DNA of 64,000 nt from Endocalyx cinctus (lineage: Eukaryota > Ascomycota > Sordariomycetes > Amphisphaeriales > Apiosporaceae): positions 620,001 to 684,000 of the forward strand of contig BCKC01000002.1 in NCBI GenBank assembly GCA_001600455.1, written 5' to 3'. The notes under the pieces are model-generated. The model made no database searches. It was not told the DNA's origin and saw only the letters and a program-made list of their open reading frames with translations. The position numbers were made by a program, and so were the translations under genes. Numbering within the stretch: the stretch's first letter is position 1; each line of letters begins with the position of its first letter. Below, in pieces: positions 23,531-35,500 of this stretch.

Positions 23531-25667
23531 ATGGTTGCGGACTCTGGTCAAAACTACGAGCCGACAGGCCACCCAGTTTCAGTCCCCGATATACCAGTCG
23601 ACAAGCCGAACCCTACCTCAAACCTCCCAGCGAACGTGGGTTCAGTCCCTGATTCGACAACTTTGGCACAGGAACGAACAAACGAACCTGAGAGATATCA
23701 GAGCAGGAACGATAAAAACAATCGCGGCTGGCAGCGAGGAAAGAAGCGCAAATTTGGAGGGGGTCGTAACAAGGACAAGTAAGATGCGCATTCTTTTTCC
23801 TGCTCCCTTTTTTTTTTTTTTTCTCTCTCGAAGGAAAACTCACCCATCAATGACTGCTAACTAGCTCTTAGTTCTTCGAAGGATGAGAAACCCGATCGTC
23901 GGTTAAAAGAATGGGAAACCCGAAAGCGGCAAAAGGTCGATGAGAACGGAGAGCCGAAAAATAAGGAGCCCAGCTACATGAGCATCCCCTTCTCCGAAAC
24001 CGAGATCGCGGCCGAGGAGCGTAGGCCGAAGCGCAAGGTCGCCGTCCTGATCGGCTACGCCGGCACGGGCTACCACGGCCTGCAGATCACGCACAAGGAC
24101 AAGACGATCGAGGGCGACATATTCGCCGCCTTCGTCGCCGCCAACGCCATCTCCAAGGCAAACGCCGACGATCTCCGCAAATCCAGCTTCGTGCGATGCG
24201 CTCGGACCGATAAAGGCGTTCACGCCGCCGGGAACATGCTCTCCCTCAAGCTTATCATAGAGGATCCGGACGTGGTGAAGAATATCAACGATAACCTCCC
24301 GCCGCAAATTCGGGTTTGGGGTATCCAGCGGACGAAGAACTCCTTCAGCTGCTATCAAGCCTGCGATTCGAGATGGTACGAATACTTGATGCCGAGCTAC
24401 TGCCTTTTACCCCCACATCCCGAGAGCTATGTCGGTAAGAAGATTGCAGACTCTCTCAAGGAACACGAGGCCGATGAAGAATATGCGCAGCGTCTGGGCG
24501 CGGTAAAGGACTACTGGGCTGAAGTCGACAAGAACGACATTCAGCCGATACTTGACAGTTTGAGCCCCGAAGATCGAGAGGAGGTGGAATTCCGGATGTA
24601 TTTGTCGGGTATGGAGTCTCCGGATTTCCAGAACAAGAAGGACACAAAAAGCAAAAACTTGGAAAACGAGGGCGAGAACACCACATCAGAGCTAGCATCG
24701 AACAACATTGCAACAGTTAACGCGGCAGTCGCTGATGCTAAGGCCACGGATAGTACCACTGCGGAAGAAAGCTCGACTGCAGCAGCAGAACCTACCTCGG
24801 CCTCAGCGGAGGATTCCGCGCCAGACGCCAAGCCGACGAAAGATCCCTCGCGAAAGCCGCCGAGTGCGGCGGTAGAGCGCGCTCTGAAAGAAATCAAGGC
24901 GGCGTATATAGCCGCCAAGCGACGGTACCGCGTGACGCCCGACCGCCTAGAGCTGCTGCAAAAAGCGCTCGACCAATACGTAGGCACGCAAAACTTCCAC
25001 AACTACACGATCCAGAAGACGTTTAAAGATCCCTCGGCCAAGCGAACGATCCGCTCGTTCGTCGTGAATCCGAAGCCGATCCAGATCAACGACACCGAGT
25101 GGCTCTCCCTAAAAGTGCACGGCCAGTCGTTCATGATGCACCAGATCCGCAAGATGGTCGGCATGGCCGTCCTCGTCGTCCGGTGCGGGACCCCCTGGTC
25201 CGTCATGGAAGGCAGCTTCACCGCCGCCCGCATCAGCATCCCCAAGGCGCCCAGCTTGGGCTTGCTGCTCGAGAGGCCCGTCTTCGACAGTTATAACAAG
25301 TACCTGACCGATCGGGAACCGCTCACCTTCGATACCTACGAGAAGGAGATTCAGGAGTTTAAGGAAACTCAGATATATAATCGCATCTTTGAGTTGGAGG
25401 AGAGCGAGAACTCGTAAGTCTTTATTTTTATTTTATAAGAAAATCTTTCTGCATTCAATTTTTATTAACGAGAAAAAAAATATCAGTTTCCATACTTTCT
25501 TCCACCAGATCGATAACTTCAAATCTGATTTCTTCCTCTGGGTTACCGCGGGAGGTATCGACGCAGCGAAGCAGAGATTCGGGGGTGTCGAACAAATCCC
25601 CGACGAGCTGAAGCAAGGGCTAGGAGACGAAAGTTCGGAGGAAGATGCCGAGGCTGGTGATGGTTAG
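23531..25667 (+). CDS. PUS1: tRNA pseudouridine synthase 1 (PUS1)
   Basis: Exons 23531-23778, 23872-25413 and 25487-25667 give 656 residues. PUS1 isomerises uridines in tRNA (27/28, 34, 36 and others) and in some snRNA and mRNA. The N-terminus is basic (RGWQRGKKRKFGGGRN, a likely nuclear signal). The TruA-type core follows: KVAVLIGYAGTGYHGLQ, then RCARTDKGVHAAGN with the catalytic Asp near residue 196, NSFSCYQACDSRWYEYLMPS, GTQNFHNYTIQKTF, and SFMMHQIRKMVGMAVLVVR. An Ala/Thr/Ser/Glu-rich insertion (about residues 335-405) interrupts the core, as in other fungal PUS1. The frame stops at 25417, but a GTAAGT donor at 25414 and an AG at 25486 restore NSFHTFFHQIDNFKSDFFLW, the usual fungal C-terminus. 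Confidence 0.9.
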
Positions 25668-26297
25668 GAAAACGGAGTACATTGACATCGCGTTTATCAT
25701 ATCATATACCCCCCGGGATAGAGTGCATGTGTGTGTGCGCACTAGTACTTAGACAGTAGCAGCTATGTTGCTTGGGTTTTATCTTCTGCATTAGAGAGGA
25801 TCGGTTGTATAAGAACTAAATAAACTTGCGTAATGATCTATTCTCCGTTTTGATCATGGGTGAATGAAATCTCAATTACAAATCAATCTAACCTGGAGAT
25901 GGTGGTATCTCGTTTATTTTCTCTTCTTTCGCCAGACGCTCGATTAGTTTTCACGAACGTAAAGAAATGAAGCAAAGCATTTAGTGAGATCTGGTTTTTA
26001 TTTAAAACCTCATAAAACTCCGATCTAGTCCAGGATGCCGTAGCCATAATAAACAAAGAGGAGCTTTGACCACTGATTTTCTCCCGTGCGCCATGTGAAC
26101 GCCTATTCCCATGCAACTAACTAGATGCTGTATGATGGCTGGAGCAGCGAATATGAATCCCATAATCCGAATTCCGAATCCGAACCTGAACTCCCCTGAC
26201 GCCTGTCCAGCTAGAAAAAAGAAATAGAAAAAGAGCCATCTCTAGGCATCCGATCCCAGGTGAATTGTACCTAGCAAAAGAAAAAGACAAGCCTCCT
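25668..26297. other. Convergent intergenic spacer
   Basis: Between the 3' ends of PUS1 and MED22. Contains GT-repeat and AATAAA-like signals (AACTAAATAAAC near 25814). No gene was recognised. Confidence 0.5.
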
Positions 26298-27149
26298 CTA
26301 ACGAGCGGAATCGTCCAACGCTCTATCCGCAACGATCACCTTCTCCTTTCCCTTTCCCTTTCCTTTACCCTTCTCCTCGTCGCCGACGTCGACCTCTTCG
26401 TTCTTGTCGTCGTCGTCGTTGATCTTGTCGTCGTCTTTGAGGTCGGTGGTATCGGCGGGATCCTGCTTGGCGCCCTCGGCGGCGGCGTGGTTCGCGTTCT
26501 GGACGTCGATCAGCTTATCGTAGAGCTCCGAGGCGGCGCGCGCCTTGGCGGCGATCTCGGCGTCTCGGGCGTCGTCCTGGCCGGGACGGCGGAGGGGGCC
26601 CATGATCCAGAGGGCCTTGATCTCGCGGTTGAGGGCGAAGAGGTTGTAGACCTCGGTGATCTGGTTTTTTTTTTTCAGGTTAGTCCCTTCTTTTTTTTTT
26701 TTTTTTTTTTTTGGCCGGTGATGATTGGTAAGTGGGATGAGGTGGGTAGATATAGATGATCTTGAAAATGAGATAAAAAAAGGAAAAAAAAAATTACCTA
26801 CCAATGCATTTGCCTCCTGCTGCATCTCCATCGCATTAAGCATAGCGGCAGCTTCGGTGGTTTCCTCGGTGATGGGTTTGGTAGAGGCCGATATGACGTT
26901 TCGGAAACGTCGTAGGATATCCGCGATAATCTTGTTGTGGCGGTCTAGTAAGGTATCAGCATCATTAACATTGTCAACATTGTCAACATTGTCAACATTG
27001 TCAACATTGTCAACATTGTCAACATTGTCAACATTGTCAACATCGCCATTTTTGCCTCCCTCGCGAATAGCTAGAATTAAGTCGGCAGTGGCTTTTGTAA
27101 TGTCATCTTCGGTCGTGGGCTCTGGATTGGTTTTCTTTCTCGAAGCCAT
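26298..27149 (-). CDS. MED22: Mediator complex subunit 22 (MED22/Surf5)
   Basis: Exons 27149-26802 and 26660-26298 give 236 residues; the 141-nt intron contains long T and A runs and is in phase 0. The Surf5 core is split by it: LLDRHNKIIADILRRFRNVI (about residues 66-85), AAAMLNAMEMQQEANAL, then ITEVYNLFALNREIKALWIM with GPLR. MED22 is a head-module subunit of Mediator that links transcription factors to RNA polymerase II. Two oddities: an N-terminal run of eight VDN tripeptides (residues 37-60) encoded by a perfect 9-bp minisatellite, and a long C-terminal Asp/Glu/Lys-rich tail ending in (KG)n. I chose the ATG at 27149 because the upstream frame becomes Lys and Thr/Ile-rich, as in a 5' leader. 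Confidence 0.85.
   Translation of the reverse strand: MASRKKTNPEPTTEDDITKATADLILAIREGGKNGDVDNVDNVDNVDNVDNVDNVDNVDNVNDADTLLDRHNKIIADILRRFRNVISASTKPITEETTEAAAMLNAMEMQQEANALVGNFFFPFFISFSRSSISTHLIPLTNHHRPKKKKKKKEGTNLKKKNQITEVYNLFALNREIKALWIMGPLRRPGQDDARDAEIAAKARAASELYDKLIDVQNANHAAAEGAKQDPADTTDLKDDDKINDDDDKNEEVDVGDEEKGKGKGKGKEKVIVADRALDDSAR
26970..27041 (-). repeat. 9-bp minisatellite, eight copies, coding for (VDN)8
   Basis: Eight contiguous exact copies of a 9-bp unit (plus strand ATTGTCAAC), in frame within MED22 exon 1. Each unit codes for Val-Asp-Asn on the minus strand. Lack of any substitution between copies suggests recent expansion or ongoing homogenisation. Confidence 0.95.
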
Positions 27150-27299
27150 GGCTATGAAGGTAATGTTGATGATGATGATGGTGGTAGTAGTGTAGAATTT
27201 AGGTGTGGTATGATGTGTGTATGTGATGAATTGGATGGGTTGGGTGGTAGAAGATGGATTGATTTTTTTTTTTCTATTTATTTTTTTCTCCTTCTTTAC

Positions 27300-27640
27300 C
27301 CCTCGTGGGTATATGTAGCAATTACCGGAAGCTTCTATCTCGGCGACGATGTCTAGGTCGGCGACATCATACCAGGTGACACTCATTGTTCCTTTGCAGC
27401 CATAGCCAGGCGCACACCAACATTTTGACTTAGGTCACCCAAGGATACCTAGCGACCAAAGAAGACAACCACGATTTGTTCCCATCTTTTTGGTCAAGCC
27501 AGAAAAGTTCATCTGTGTCGAGAAATACCCAGAGGATGTCGAAGAGTTCAAAGGATTGAAATAGTAAAAAGAAAAAAAGAAAAAAACTTACCAAGAATAG
27601 TGTTCGGATCCTTTTTATTCATCTTGACGATGATGTTCTC
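27300..27640 (-). other. Coding-like fragment upstream of MED22
   Basis: On the minus strand, ATGAATAAAAAGGATCCG at about 27623 (MNKKDPNTIL) runs to a GTAAGT donor. Two readings follow. With an acceptor at the CACAG near 27515 the frame reads DELFWLDQKDGNKSWLSSLV before a stop. With an acceptor just before 27392 it reads GTMSVTWYDVADLDIVAEIE. Both look more protein-like than random sequence, yet I recognise neither and cannot fix a gene model. It may be a small gene, an upstream frame of MED22, or the relic of one. The plus strand also has an open stretch (about 27450-27564) with protein-like codons. Confidence 0.25.
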
Positions 27641-28312
27641 CCAAATAGGAGCTTCGATTTAGCGAATAAATTTGAATTTTAATAGATTATTCGAGTATCA
27701 ATTATCAATTAAACAGGCAATAGTCTTTATAGAGAACAGAGAACCTATAGAACAGAAATGCTGTGAAAAATTATTTCTTTTAGGTTTGCGATGATGGAAA
27801 TTGAAGACTGATTATGGTAGAGAGAGATTGACATAAATATAGTTTAGGTATGTACGGAGTTGGACATAAAAGCACAGGCGGGGCGCGAATTGGGTCACGT
27901 GCGTCGTCCCCCTTTCCCATTGTTTAGGAGAGAGAACAATAACAATTCACAACAGGTAAGAGAATGATTGAAGTGAATGAATTTCCAGGATAGTTTATTG
28001 AAATCAATTGATTTATCATGAGTTAATAATCAGTTTAATTCCCTCTAGTGAATGATTGTTTAACTGGGCATTGTACACCTGACAAAACAATGACGCGACA
28101 GAGAAATCTTTAGAATAGAAGATGGACAGTATGGGTAATAGCCTGCGGAATCGCACTTGGCTAATGGTAGCCTCACTTTTATGTTGTTCTAGGTATTTAT
28201 CATCGTCTTATGGTATGTCATATTCTGAAAATTCTTCCTCAGAGCTATTTTGGATCATCAGCCATAACACGTCTTCGAAACACTCCCCTTGGGTAGGTGG
28301 ATGGGCAGGGAT
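27641..28312. other. Intergenic, no gene seen
   Basis: AT-rich upstream spacer following the metacaspase 3' end. A short frame at 28122-28316 overlaps the probable 3' untranslated region of the metacaspase and has no family signature. Confidence 0.45.
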
Positions 28313-29642
28313 TTAAAATAAAATAATACTCACCACAAATGCTTGATCCAAATCATATCTTCCACCACAACTCAACTGCGGAACCTGAGAATACTTATTC
28401 GCCAGTTCCTCGCGAGTATTCTGAAGAACCTATTCCCCAATCGAACCATATTTCAGTCAGCGCATCAACGACGATCGGGTCATATAAATTCAAGGAAAGG
28501 TCTCCAAAAAAAAAAAAAAAAAAAAAAGGAAGAAGCTTACATTGATATAAGACTGCTCCGGACTCTCCCTCAACGTCCTAACCAACGCCCAAGACATAGC
28601 GCCCGTCGGCGCCCCCGCGATAGACGTATCGGCCGAAGTCTGATTATCCGCGCAGCCCGAGAACATCCAAACGTCCTTCCCCTCGGTCTCCCAATGCTCC
28701 TCGAAGTTCTCGGCCGCCAAACCGTCCTCGTCGGCGTTCCGGCGGTGGTGCAGGCCGTTGAAGAAATCGGTAGCGCCTCCGAGCAGCATCTTGGCGTCGT
28801 CGATCTTCGAGGCCCGGAACCCGCCCTCGAGAAGCTCGCCCGCGGCCCGGATCAGGTCCGCCCCCTTTCGGATCGTGTCCACGAGGTTCACGTTTCCGTC
28901 GGCGTCCGGACGGTACACGTAAGGGAGCTCGCACGCCGAGCCCGAGTGGCAGCAGTCGAAGAGGATCGTGAGCCGGCAGCCAGGGTTCATCGGTGATACG
29001 ATGGTTTTGTGAAGCTGCATTTATTTCTCTCCCATATGGATTAGAAAACGCAAGTCGAAAAGAGAGAGAGAGAGAGAAGAGGGGAGATTTGGCGTACGAT
29101 TTCACTACTGATCTGACCATTTTCTTGGAAATCTATGGGACAGATCGTATCGTCGAAGCTATTTCATAATACATATCCTCGTATTAGCCGACTTGAACAC
29201 TCGAATCACGGACAGCAAGCTGGCTCACTTACCCAGACGGTCGATCTCCATCATCATTTCTAACTTGGCCTAATTTTCGACAATTAAAAAAAATCGTCAA
29301 TCCGAATAGCTCAATCCTATATCGCAATTCCAGATTCAAAAAAAAAAAAAAAAAAAACTCACTCCCATGCCCCGAATAACTCAGCCAAAGTATATCGCCC
29401 GGCTTATTCCAAGTCACCAGCCAGCTGATGGCGGCCATGATGTTGCTTCCCGTCGGGTAAAAGGCCGTACCCTCGTTCTCGGGCGCGTCCGACATGATGA
29501 CCATGTCGTGCGTGTCTCCCGAGAAGCCTCGGTCCTCGACCAGGAAGTTCCGCACGTTCTCGGCGTCGTTGATGCATCCGTTTAGCTCGTGCTCCGTGCC
29601 GAAGTAGTTGATGCCGATGATGAGAGCCTTCTTGCGAGCCAT
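28313..29642 (-). CDS. Metacaspase without prodomain, five exons
   Basis: Exons 29642-29363, 29269-29233, 29158-29098, 29014-28541 and 28429-28313 give 322 residues; all phases agree. Metacaspases are Ca2+-dependent cysteine peptidases that cleave after Lys/Arg and act in proteostasis and cell death. The p20 fold is clear: KKALIIGINYFGTEHELNGC, ILWLSYSGHGSQV with the catalytic His (about residue 92), DDTICPIDF, and LTILFDCCHSGS with the catalytic Cys (about 148). The C-terminal p10 part has DVWMFSGCADNQTSADT, GAMSWALVRTL, and the last exon LANKYSQVPQLS...RYDLDQAF. The usual proline/glutamine-rich N-terminal prodomain is missing. The stop at 28313 is the first one, but a GTGAGT at 28333 could splice to a different short tail. 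Introns 1 and 4 contain long A runs. Confidence 0.85.
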
Positions 29643-30998
29643 TTTTTTTTTCTCTACTCAGTCTTGATTTGTATGTCTCGAATTTTCGCCGGTTTTTGAA
29701 GATCTTGGTTTAGGAGAGAGTTATTTTTTTTTTCTTCTAGAAAGAGGATGCCAATTTTAGAAATAAATATCCTTAATAATTTTCATCCAATACAAGTTTG
29801 TATGTGTATACTATCCCCAAGTGAAATAAAGAAGGGTTGAAATTCGCGCTTAAGAACCCCCCGTGAATCACGGCTTGTATCAGGTTATGACCAACGGCGA
29901 ACGGTCTTGGCACTGACCGATTGGTTGCCCTCTTACATAGTAGCTCAAAGCACCTTCGTAACCGGTGCCGGAAATGGGCAGTAATGCACTGTATCTTTTT
30001 TTAACGATCCAATGGATTTTGGTTATCCTTCCCCTTAATTGACTAGGAATCCACAATATATGTATGTAGAGGGGGGATTGTGGCCTGCTGTCTTCGTCAT
30101 GCAGCGGGGTGTGATATCAGAAGACCCCTCAAATTCTTACTCGCATCTTCGTCTAGGGGTTGGATAGTGTCATGGTTGGATCTTCATTTTCATGGTATGT
30201 ACTACATATATATTTCATCCTTATGAAGTAGCTAATAGCTCCGAGGTTTTTCTAGTCTGAGGATTAGAGAGACGCTGTTGTAGTTACTGACTTTGGTCCC
30301 AATTAGGATATGGTGTCGCTATGCTAAGTAGGCGCTTCTGCAAGGTTAAATAAAATAATATCACAGGATGTCGTGTTTCATGCTTCACTGTTGAATCTAC
30401 TATTGAACGAGGATTACTTAAGAGTTCTCGAAACCCTTCCTTTTTATATCTTGACGTCTTTTTTGGGTTTGTTTTCTTAAAACTTCCAGATCTTAACGGA
30501 TAGGGTTAGATGATATACAAGAAAACCAAAACCAATCCATATGGATATGTGCAACGCACCAAAAATATTTATGCAACAGTAGTCATCACAAGTCTGCAAG
30601 TGCCATTACATTTATTTTTTCTTCTATCCATCATCATCAATTCCCCCACCCTAAAAAAGATGCACCTTTTATTGTACAGAAAGCATTTTAAAAAAAAGCT
30701 TTATATCATGAGATGAGAGAAGAATTTTGACCCCTCCTTTTCGTTAAGTGTGATAGACGCCTCCCTCCCCCCTCTAAAGATGTAAGTTTTTTTTTTTTTC
30801 TTAAAAGACATGAGGCGGAAGCGCATTAAGCCAGGCAAAATGTTCCTAAGCAGTGGAAAGGAACATCGAGTCTGGACATTGATGGGAGATCGTATTATGT
30901 GGTTTGCGTGGGTGATATACAGAGGGTTGTCGGTTACGCGATGACAACCGAAGTCGAACGACGAGGGGAGATTTGGATCCGAACGTAAATCCGGTCCT
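29643..30998. other. Intergenic, no gene seen
   Basis: AT-rich region upstream of the metacaspase and downstream of TOM22. The frame at 30510-30716 is Lys/Ile-rich without features. A T-run lies at about 30788-30800. Confidence 0.5.
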
Positions 30999-31659
30999 TT
31001 ACAGCGCAGGCTTAGCCTCGGAACCGCCTTGCGGCGTCATCGAACCCTCGGCATCAGCAGCGAGCATCTGTTAAAACATCATTATTTATAGGTTAGCATA
31101 TAAAATCTATTCATCTTGCGTTATCCTTTACACCAGCAGGGGGAAAAAAAAAGAGAAAACGTACCTCACCACCCATCTCACGCATCTTCATCTCCCTCTC
31201 CATATCCATAACGCCCTGCTCCTCGGCCCAAGCCAGGGCCCAAGGGATGCCGATGAGGAGGGCCGAGCTGCTGATGACCCAGAGGGCCTTTCCGGAGAAG
31301 GAGAGGGTGCTCGAGATGGCGCTCGTGGTCGCGTCGAACTTGTCCGAGATGTAGCCTCGGGTGTGAGGAGGGATCATGTCGCGCAGAGCGTACAGCCGCT
31401 CCGCAAAAGTCTCGTCGGTAGGGTCGTAGTCGGAGTCGTTGGAGATTTCGGAATCTGATAGGGATAGTGGGTGAGTTTACTGATTCCTCAGGAAAGGTGG
31501 GAGATAAGATCTAGTTTTCTTATGGCGAAGAAAAAAAGACAGGAGGGGAAAGGCTGAGAAGAAATACGCACCGGTATCAGTGAAGTCTTCGTCATCCTCC
31601 TCGGGACCAACCTGGCCCTCTTGGAAGTGCTCGTCAACAACCTCAGTAAGCTGAACCAT
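30999..31659 (-). CDS. TOM22: Mitochondrial import receptor TOM22
   Basis: Exons 31659-31572, 31454-31165 and 31067-30999 give 148 residues, the usual fungal length. TOM22 is the central receptor and organiser of the outer-membrane TOM complex. The cytosolic N-terminal domain is acidic (GPEEDDEDFTD, SEISNDSDYDPTDE) and binds presequences; it is followed by the family's conserved TFAERLYALRDMIPPHTR (about residues 48-65), the membrane anchor ALWVISSSALLIGIPWALAW (about 91-110) and a short Met/Gln-rich intermembrane-space tail (MLAADAEGSMTPQGG). All splice phases agree (1, 0). The start is the only ATG before the acidic domain. Confidence 0.9.
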
Positions 31660-32537
31660 TTTGTCTGATTATTTGATATAAGTTAAATGATTTGAGGTGT
31701 ACTAAGTAGTAGTATTAATTATTAACAAACGAGTTGCCCTAGTTGTGTGTATGGGTATAATAATCTTTACTTGAATGATATCAACTAGAAAATCAGAGCG
31801 GCCACCAAAAATTCTTGAAAGCTCGCAAGCTTGGGATGACCAAAATTTCAGAAGCGGGTCTTTTGAGCTTCCGGTTCATTGGTTAAAAAGGTGGGGTTAG
31901 TCTTGCCACGTCGGTTCTCGGGCCGGAGAATAATCCGATCAAGTACCAAATCCGTAGATAGAAGTTAGTCTAGCAGTTCAGCAAGGACTCCTCAAGTTTC
32001 AGATAGAATGAGGTGAACTTAATGTATTAACGGGAATTTAATACTTCCCCGGTTCTAAAAATTCCAATACAAAGGACAAAGACTATATCAATTTCAGCGG
32101 TGCTCTAGTCTCTTATCCAGTGGTATCACCGTTCGCCGTTCATCTACGGTTAGGCAGTGACACATCACCCCGCCAAAGCTACAGTTAACACCAATGGAAT
32201 CACGTAGCGATATGTAAGGAAATTAAAGAAAAGTTGCTAGAATTACTTCGCTATCATATATATGTACTCGTAACACCAGCTATTTTTAATTCAACATCAT
32301 GAAAATCATCTACCTCTAAATAATACTGATCCCATGTGAATGACAACAACAAAAAAACACCCCATCTATGCGCCCAGTACCCTTCAAATATTTCTTTCCC
32401 TATATACAGGTGAGAGTTGGTATCCACGAAGCAAGGCTGTTGCTCTTAGGATATAATTATGCGTATCAAAAAGAAAGAAGAAACAAAAGTGTCTGAAAAA
32501 AAAGCTTGTTTTGTTTTGTTTCGCTGAAACGCTTCCA
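31660..32537. other. Intergenic, no gene seen
   Basis: The region upstream of TOM22 and downstream of the NHA1-type gene. AT-rich with short random frames. No RNA gene recognised. Confidence 0.5.
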
Positions 32538-35500
32538 TCACTGTTTGTTCCTAGGCGAATCAGCGAAGCGGATCCCTCGCTTAGCAGGCGGTACCCGTGG
32601 GGTATCGTCGTCATCGCTATCGCTGTTCTCGACCTCGTCTCCGGTAACGCCCAAGGCGGCCTCTCTTCGGCGCCTCTCGGCCGGCGACTCGTTCACGTCG
32701 CTATCCTCCCGCACGGTCGCGAAGGCCGCCATTCGTCGACGTCTCTCGGCCTCCGTCTCCGGCGTCTCCGTGCTCGGCGCCGGCTTCCTGTCCCCGATCG
32801 TTCCGCTTCGCCCTCGCGTCGGTTCCGGCGCTGGTTTCAGACGGGGCGGCGACTGGGCCGGATCGTGCGTGCTGTCGCTCGCTTGCGTCACGCTGACCCG
32901 GGGAGGACCTTCGGGCTGGGATTGCCTCTCGGCTGCCGATTTCACGGCGGCGGAGGCTGTCAAACTATTGAGCACTTCATTTCGAGTGCGCGCATCTAAT
33001 TTTTGCACCTCTCTCAAGAAGTCATCTTTGTTCATACGTCTGCCCTCTCCCGCGATAGTGAACCGTATCTTCCGGTCATCTTCGCCCTGGCCTTCCTGGC
33101 CTTCGACATCCACAACATCAGCCTTCGTTCTCTGCTCTGCAGCACTGGCACGGCCGAATCCTGCCCATGCGCCGAGTGTCGATCGGGCTTTGGGTGCTGA
33201 GCTTGAGGCTTGGCCTTCGCCCTGAGCTTGTTGTCCTGGGTGATGTTCTTTCTCCGAGTTCTTCATCAATCCTCCCATTCCCATATACTTCAATCCAGTA
33301 GCAACGTAATCTTTGCCATCCGTACGTTCCAAGTCGTACTTTTTGACAACTTCACCAGCTTCATCTTCAACAATAATCTAGAAAAGTTCTGTTAGTACAG
33401 AGCGTGAATACTCAACCAAAGGCATATATGACTCACAGTGTTGCCGAACTGGTAAGCCCTTGCTGGTTCGTGCTTCCGGTCAACATTCGATTTCTCTTTA
33501 CGCTTTCCTGCCTCTTCCTCTCGCCATTTCCCAATAGTCCTTTTCAATGAGTCGTACGTCCAACCGGGCTTGCGAGTTTCGGCCTTTGCCTTCTCTTTCA
33601 GTTTGCTCGGGTCAGGAACTTCATGATGTCCAACTGGTTCCACCGCTAGAACTTGACCGTCCTGGTCTTCTATAACAATGTGATCGCCCTCATCATAGAC
33701 TTCAACCTCGGGCGGTCGCTCGTCTCTAGTCCCGTCTTCTCCATCGATCGGTATCTCGACTTTTTCAATATCCTGGTCGCTGTTCTCTTCAGGAGGGCTG
33801 GGCGAGATATCCTGCTGCGATGGGTGTTGACTCTGGTCACTAGGGGACATCGGCTCGCTCGGTGACATCGGTTCACGCGGTGACATTGCCTCCGTCATCT
33901 CACTCGTACTCTTACGCTGAGGAAAGATGGCAGACTGGCTAATGGGCCCACCTGGGCCGATTCCATCATCCCACTTCTTCCTGCTACGTCGGCGACTTAC
34001 CAGAGAAGAAGCTCTGCTACCAGCTCTGCTCGGGTTGTCCTCTTCGCGTTGACGTCGCAAGAACTGCCCAGGTATACCAGTTGGTGGCAGAGTACCAGGT
34101 GGGAAGTCTGGAGATTTCAGGTCGTCGTAATCGGTATCAGACATAGTCCGAGCTTGGGATCGCGACTGTGAAGAGATTCGCGGTAGACGGCTCATCCAGG
34201 CAGGGCCATCCTCGGGGGCGGTTGTATAGGATAGAGTCAAAGAGAGTGTGTTGATGCGCTTGCCGAGAGTGAAGACAGCGATGGAAGAACCGTGGACAAT
34301 AATGGAAGAGACCACCATGAAGGTTACAATCGGCCATACTAAGAGAATGACATTGTAGTACTCGACACCAGGGTCCGGAATTTCGCTAAGTGGAATCGTT
34401 TCCTCGTGTTCAAGCTCGGCGCGGGCCAACAAGGCTACAAAAATAGCACCGACACCAATAGGACCGAAATGACCGGCGAAAAGGGCCTCGCGCCACGTCT
34501 TGATATCGGGAATAAAGGGCTTGAGTAACATCATGATCGGGATACGACGGAACAAGATGACGAATATGGCCAAGACTACCAGCTTCCAAGCAGAGAGACC
34601 GATAGCCGCATTGTTGTATTGTTCCCAGGGGATAATGGTGCCCAAAAAGACAAAGTAGGCCAAGTTGATTAACAAGTCAATAACGTTGGACACGTGGGAT
34701 TCCTCCGTCTTTTCGCTAAACCATCCATCGTTCGAGAAGCCCACGCCGGCGGCGAAACCCACGAGCAAGTCGTCCACGCCCAGGATACTACCCGACCCGG
34801 CGCAGAATAGAGCCAAGGTAAAGTAGAAGACGAGGAAACTTTCGCGATCGATCAAGTCGTGTTTTTCGGCGTATTTGATACCGTGTCGCGCAATGTACCC
34901 GATCATGAAACCGTAAAAGGCGCCGAATATACATTCATAGAGAATGGTATATACAAACCAGTGAAAGACGGTCGGTCCGGCTTCGAGGTGCTCCTGGAGC
35001 AAGTAAAGAGCCAGGTAGATGAAAGGGAAGGCCATACCATCGTTACAGCCGGATTCGGCCGAAAGCAAATCTCGAAGATGCTTGGGTACGCGCTTAGCGA
35101 ACTTGCCCTTACCGACGACGGACGAAGCCAAGACAGGATCGGTAGCCGTCACGCACGCAGCAATTGCCAGACTGTCCAGCCAAGATAGGAGCGGAAATAG
35201 CCACCAGATGAAAAGACTCGTGATGAGCCAGCCAAAAGTCATGACGGGAAGTAGCAGGAAAACGACGGATTTCCAATGCTTTTCCATATAGTATTTCGGC
35301 AATTCGACTCCCACGGCGAAACACTGGACAACCAGGACGATGCGAGAGAATTCAAGAGTAACTTCATCGACGTTTCCCCAGGTCATGGGATTGATGAGAT
35401 CAGCAGCATGAGGACCGAAGATAACACCGACAATGGTGGCTACGGTAGCCTCACCGATATACAGACGTTCCTTGATAAGGGAGGAACAAAGCATGAAAAG

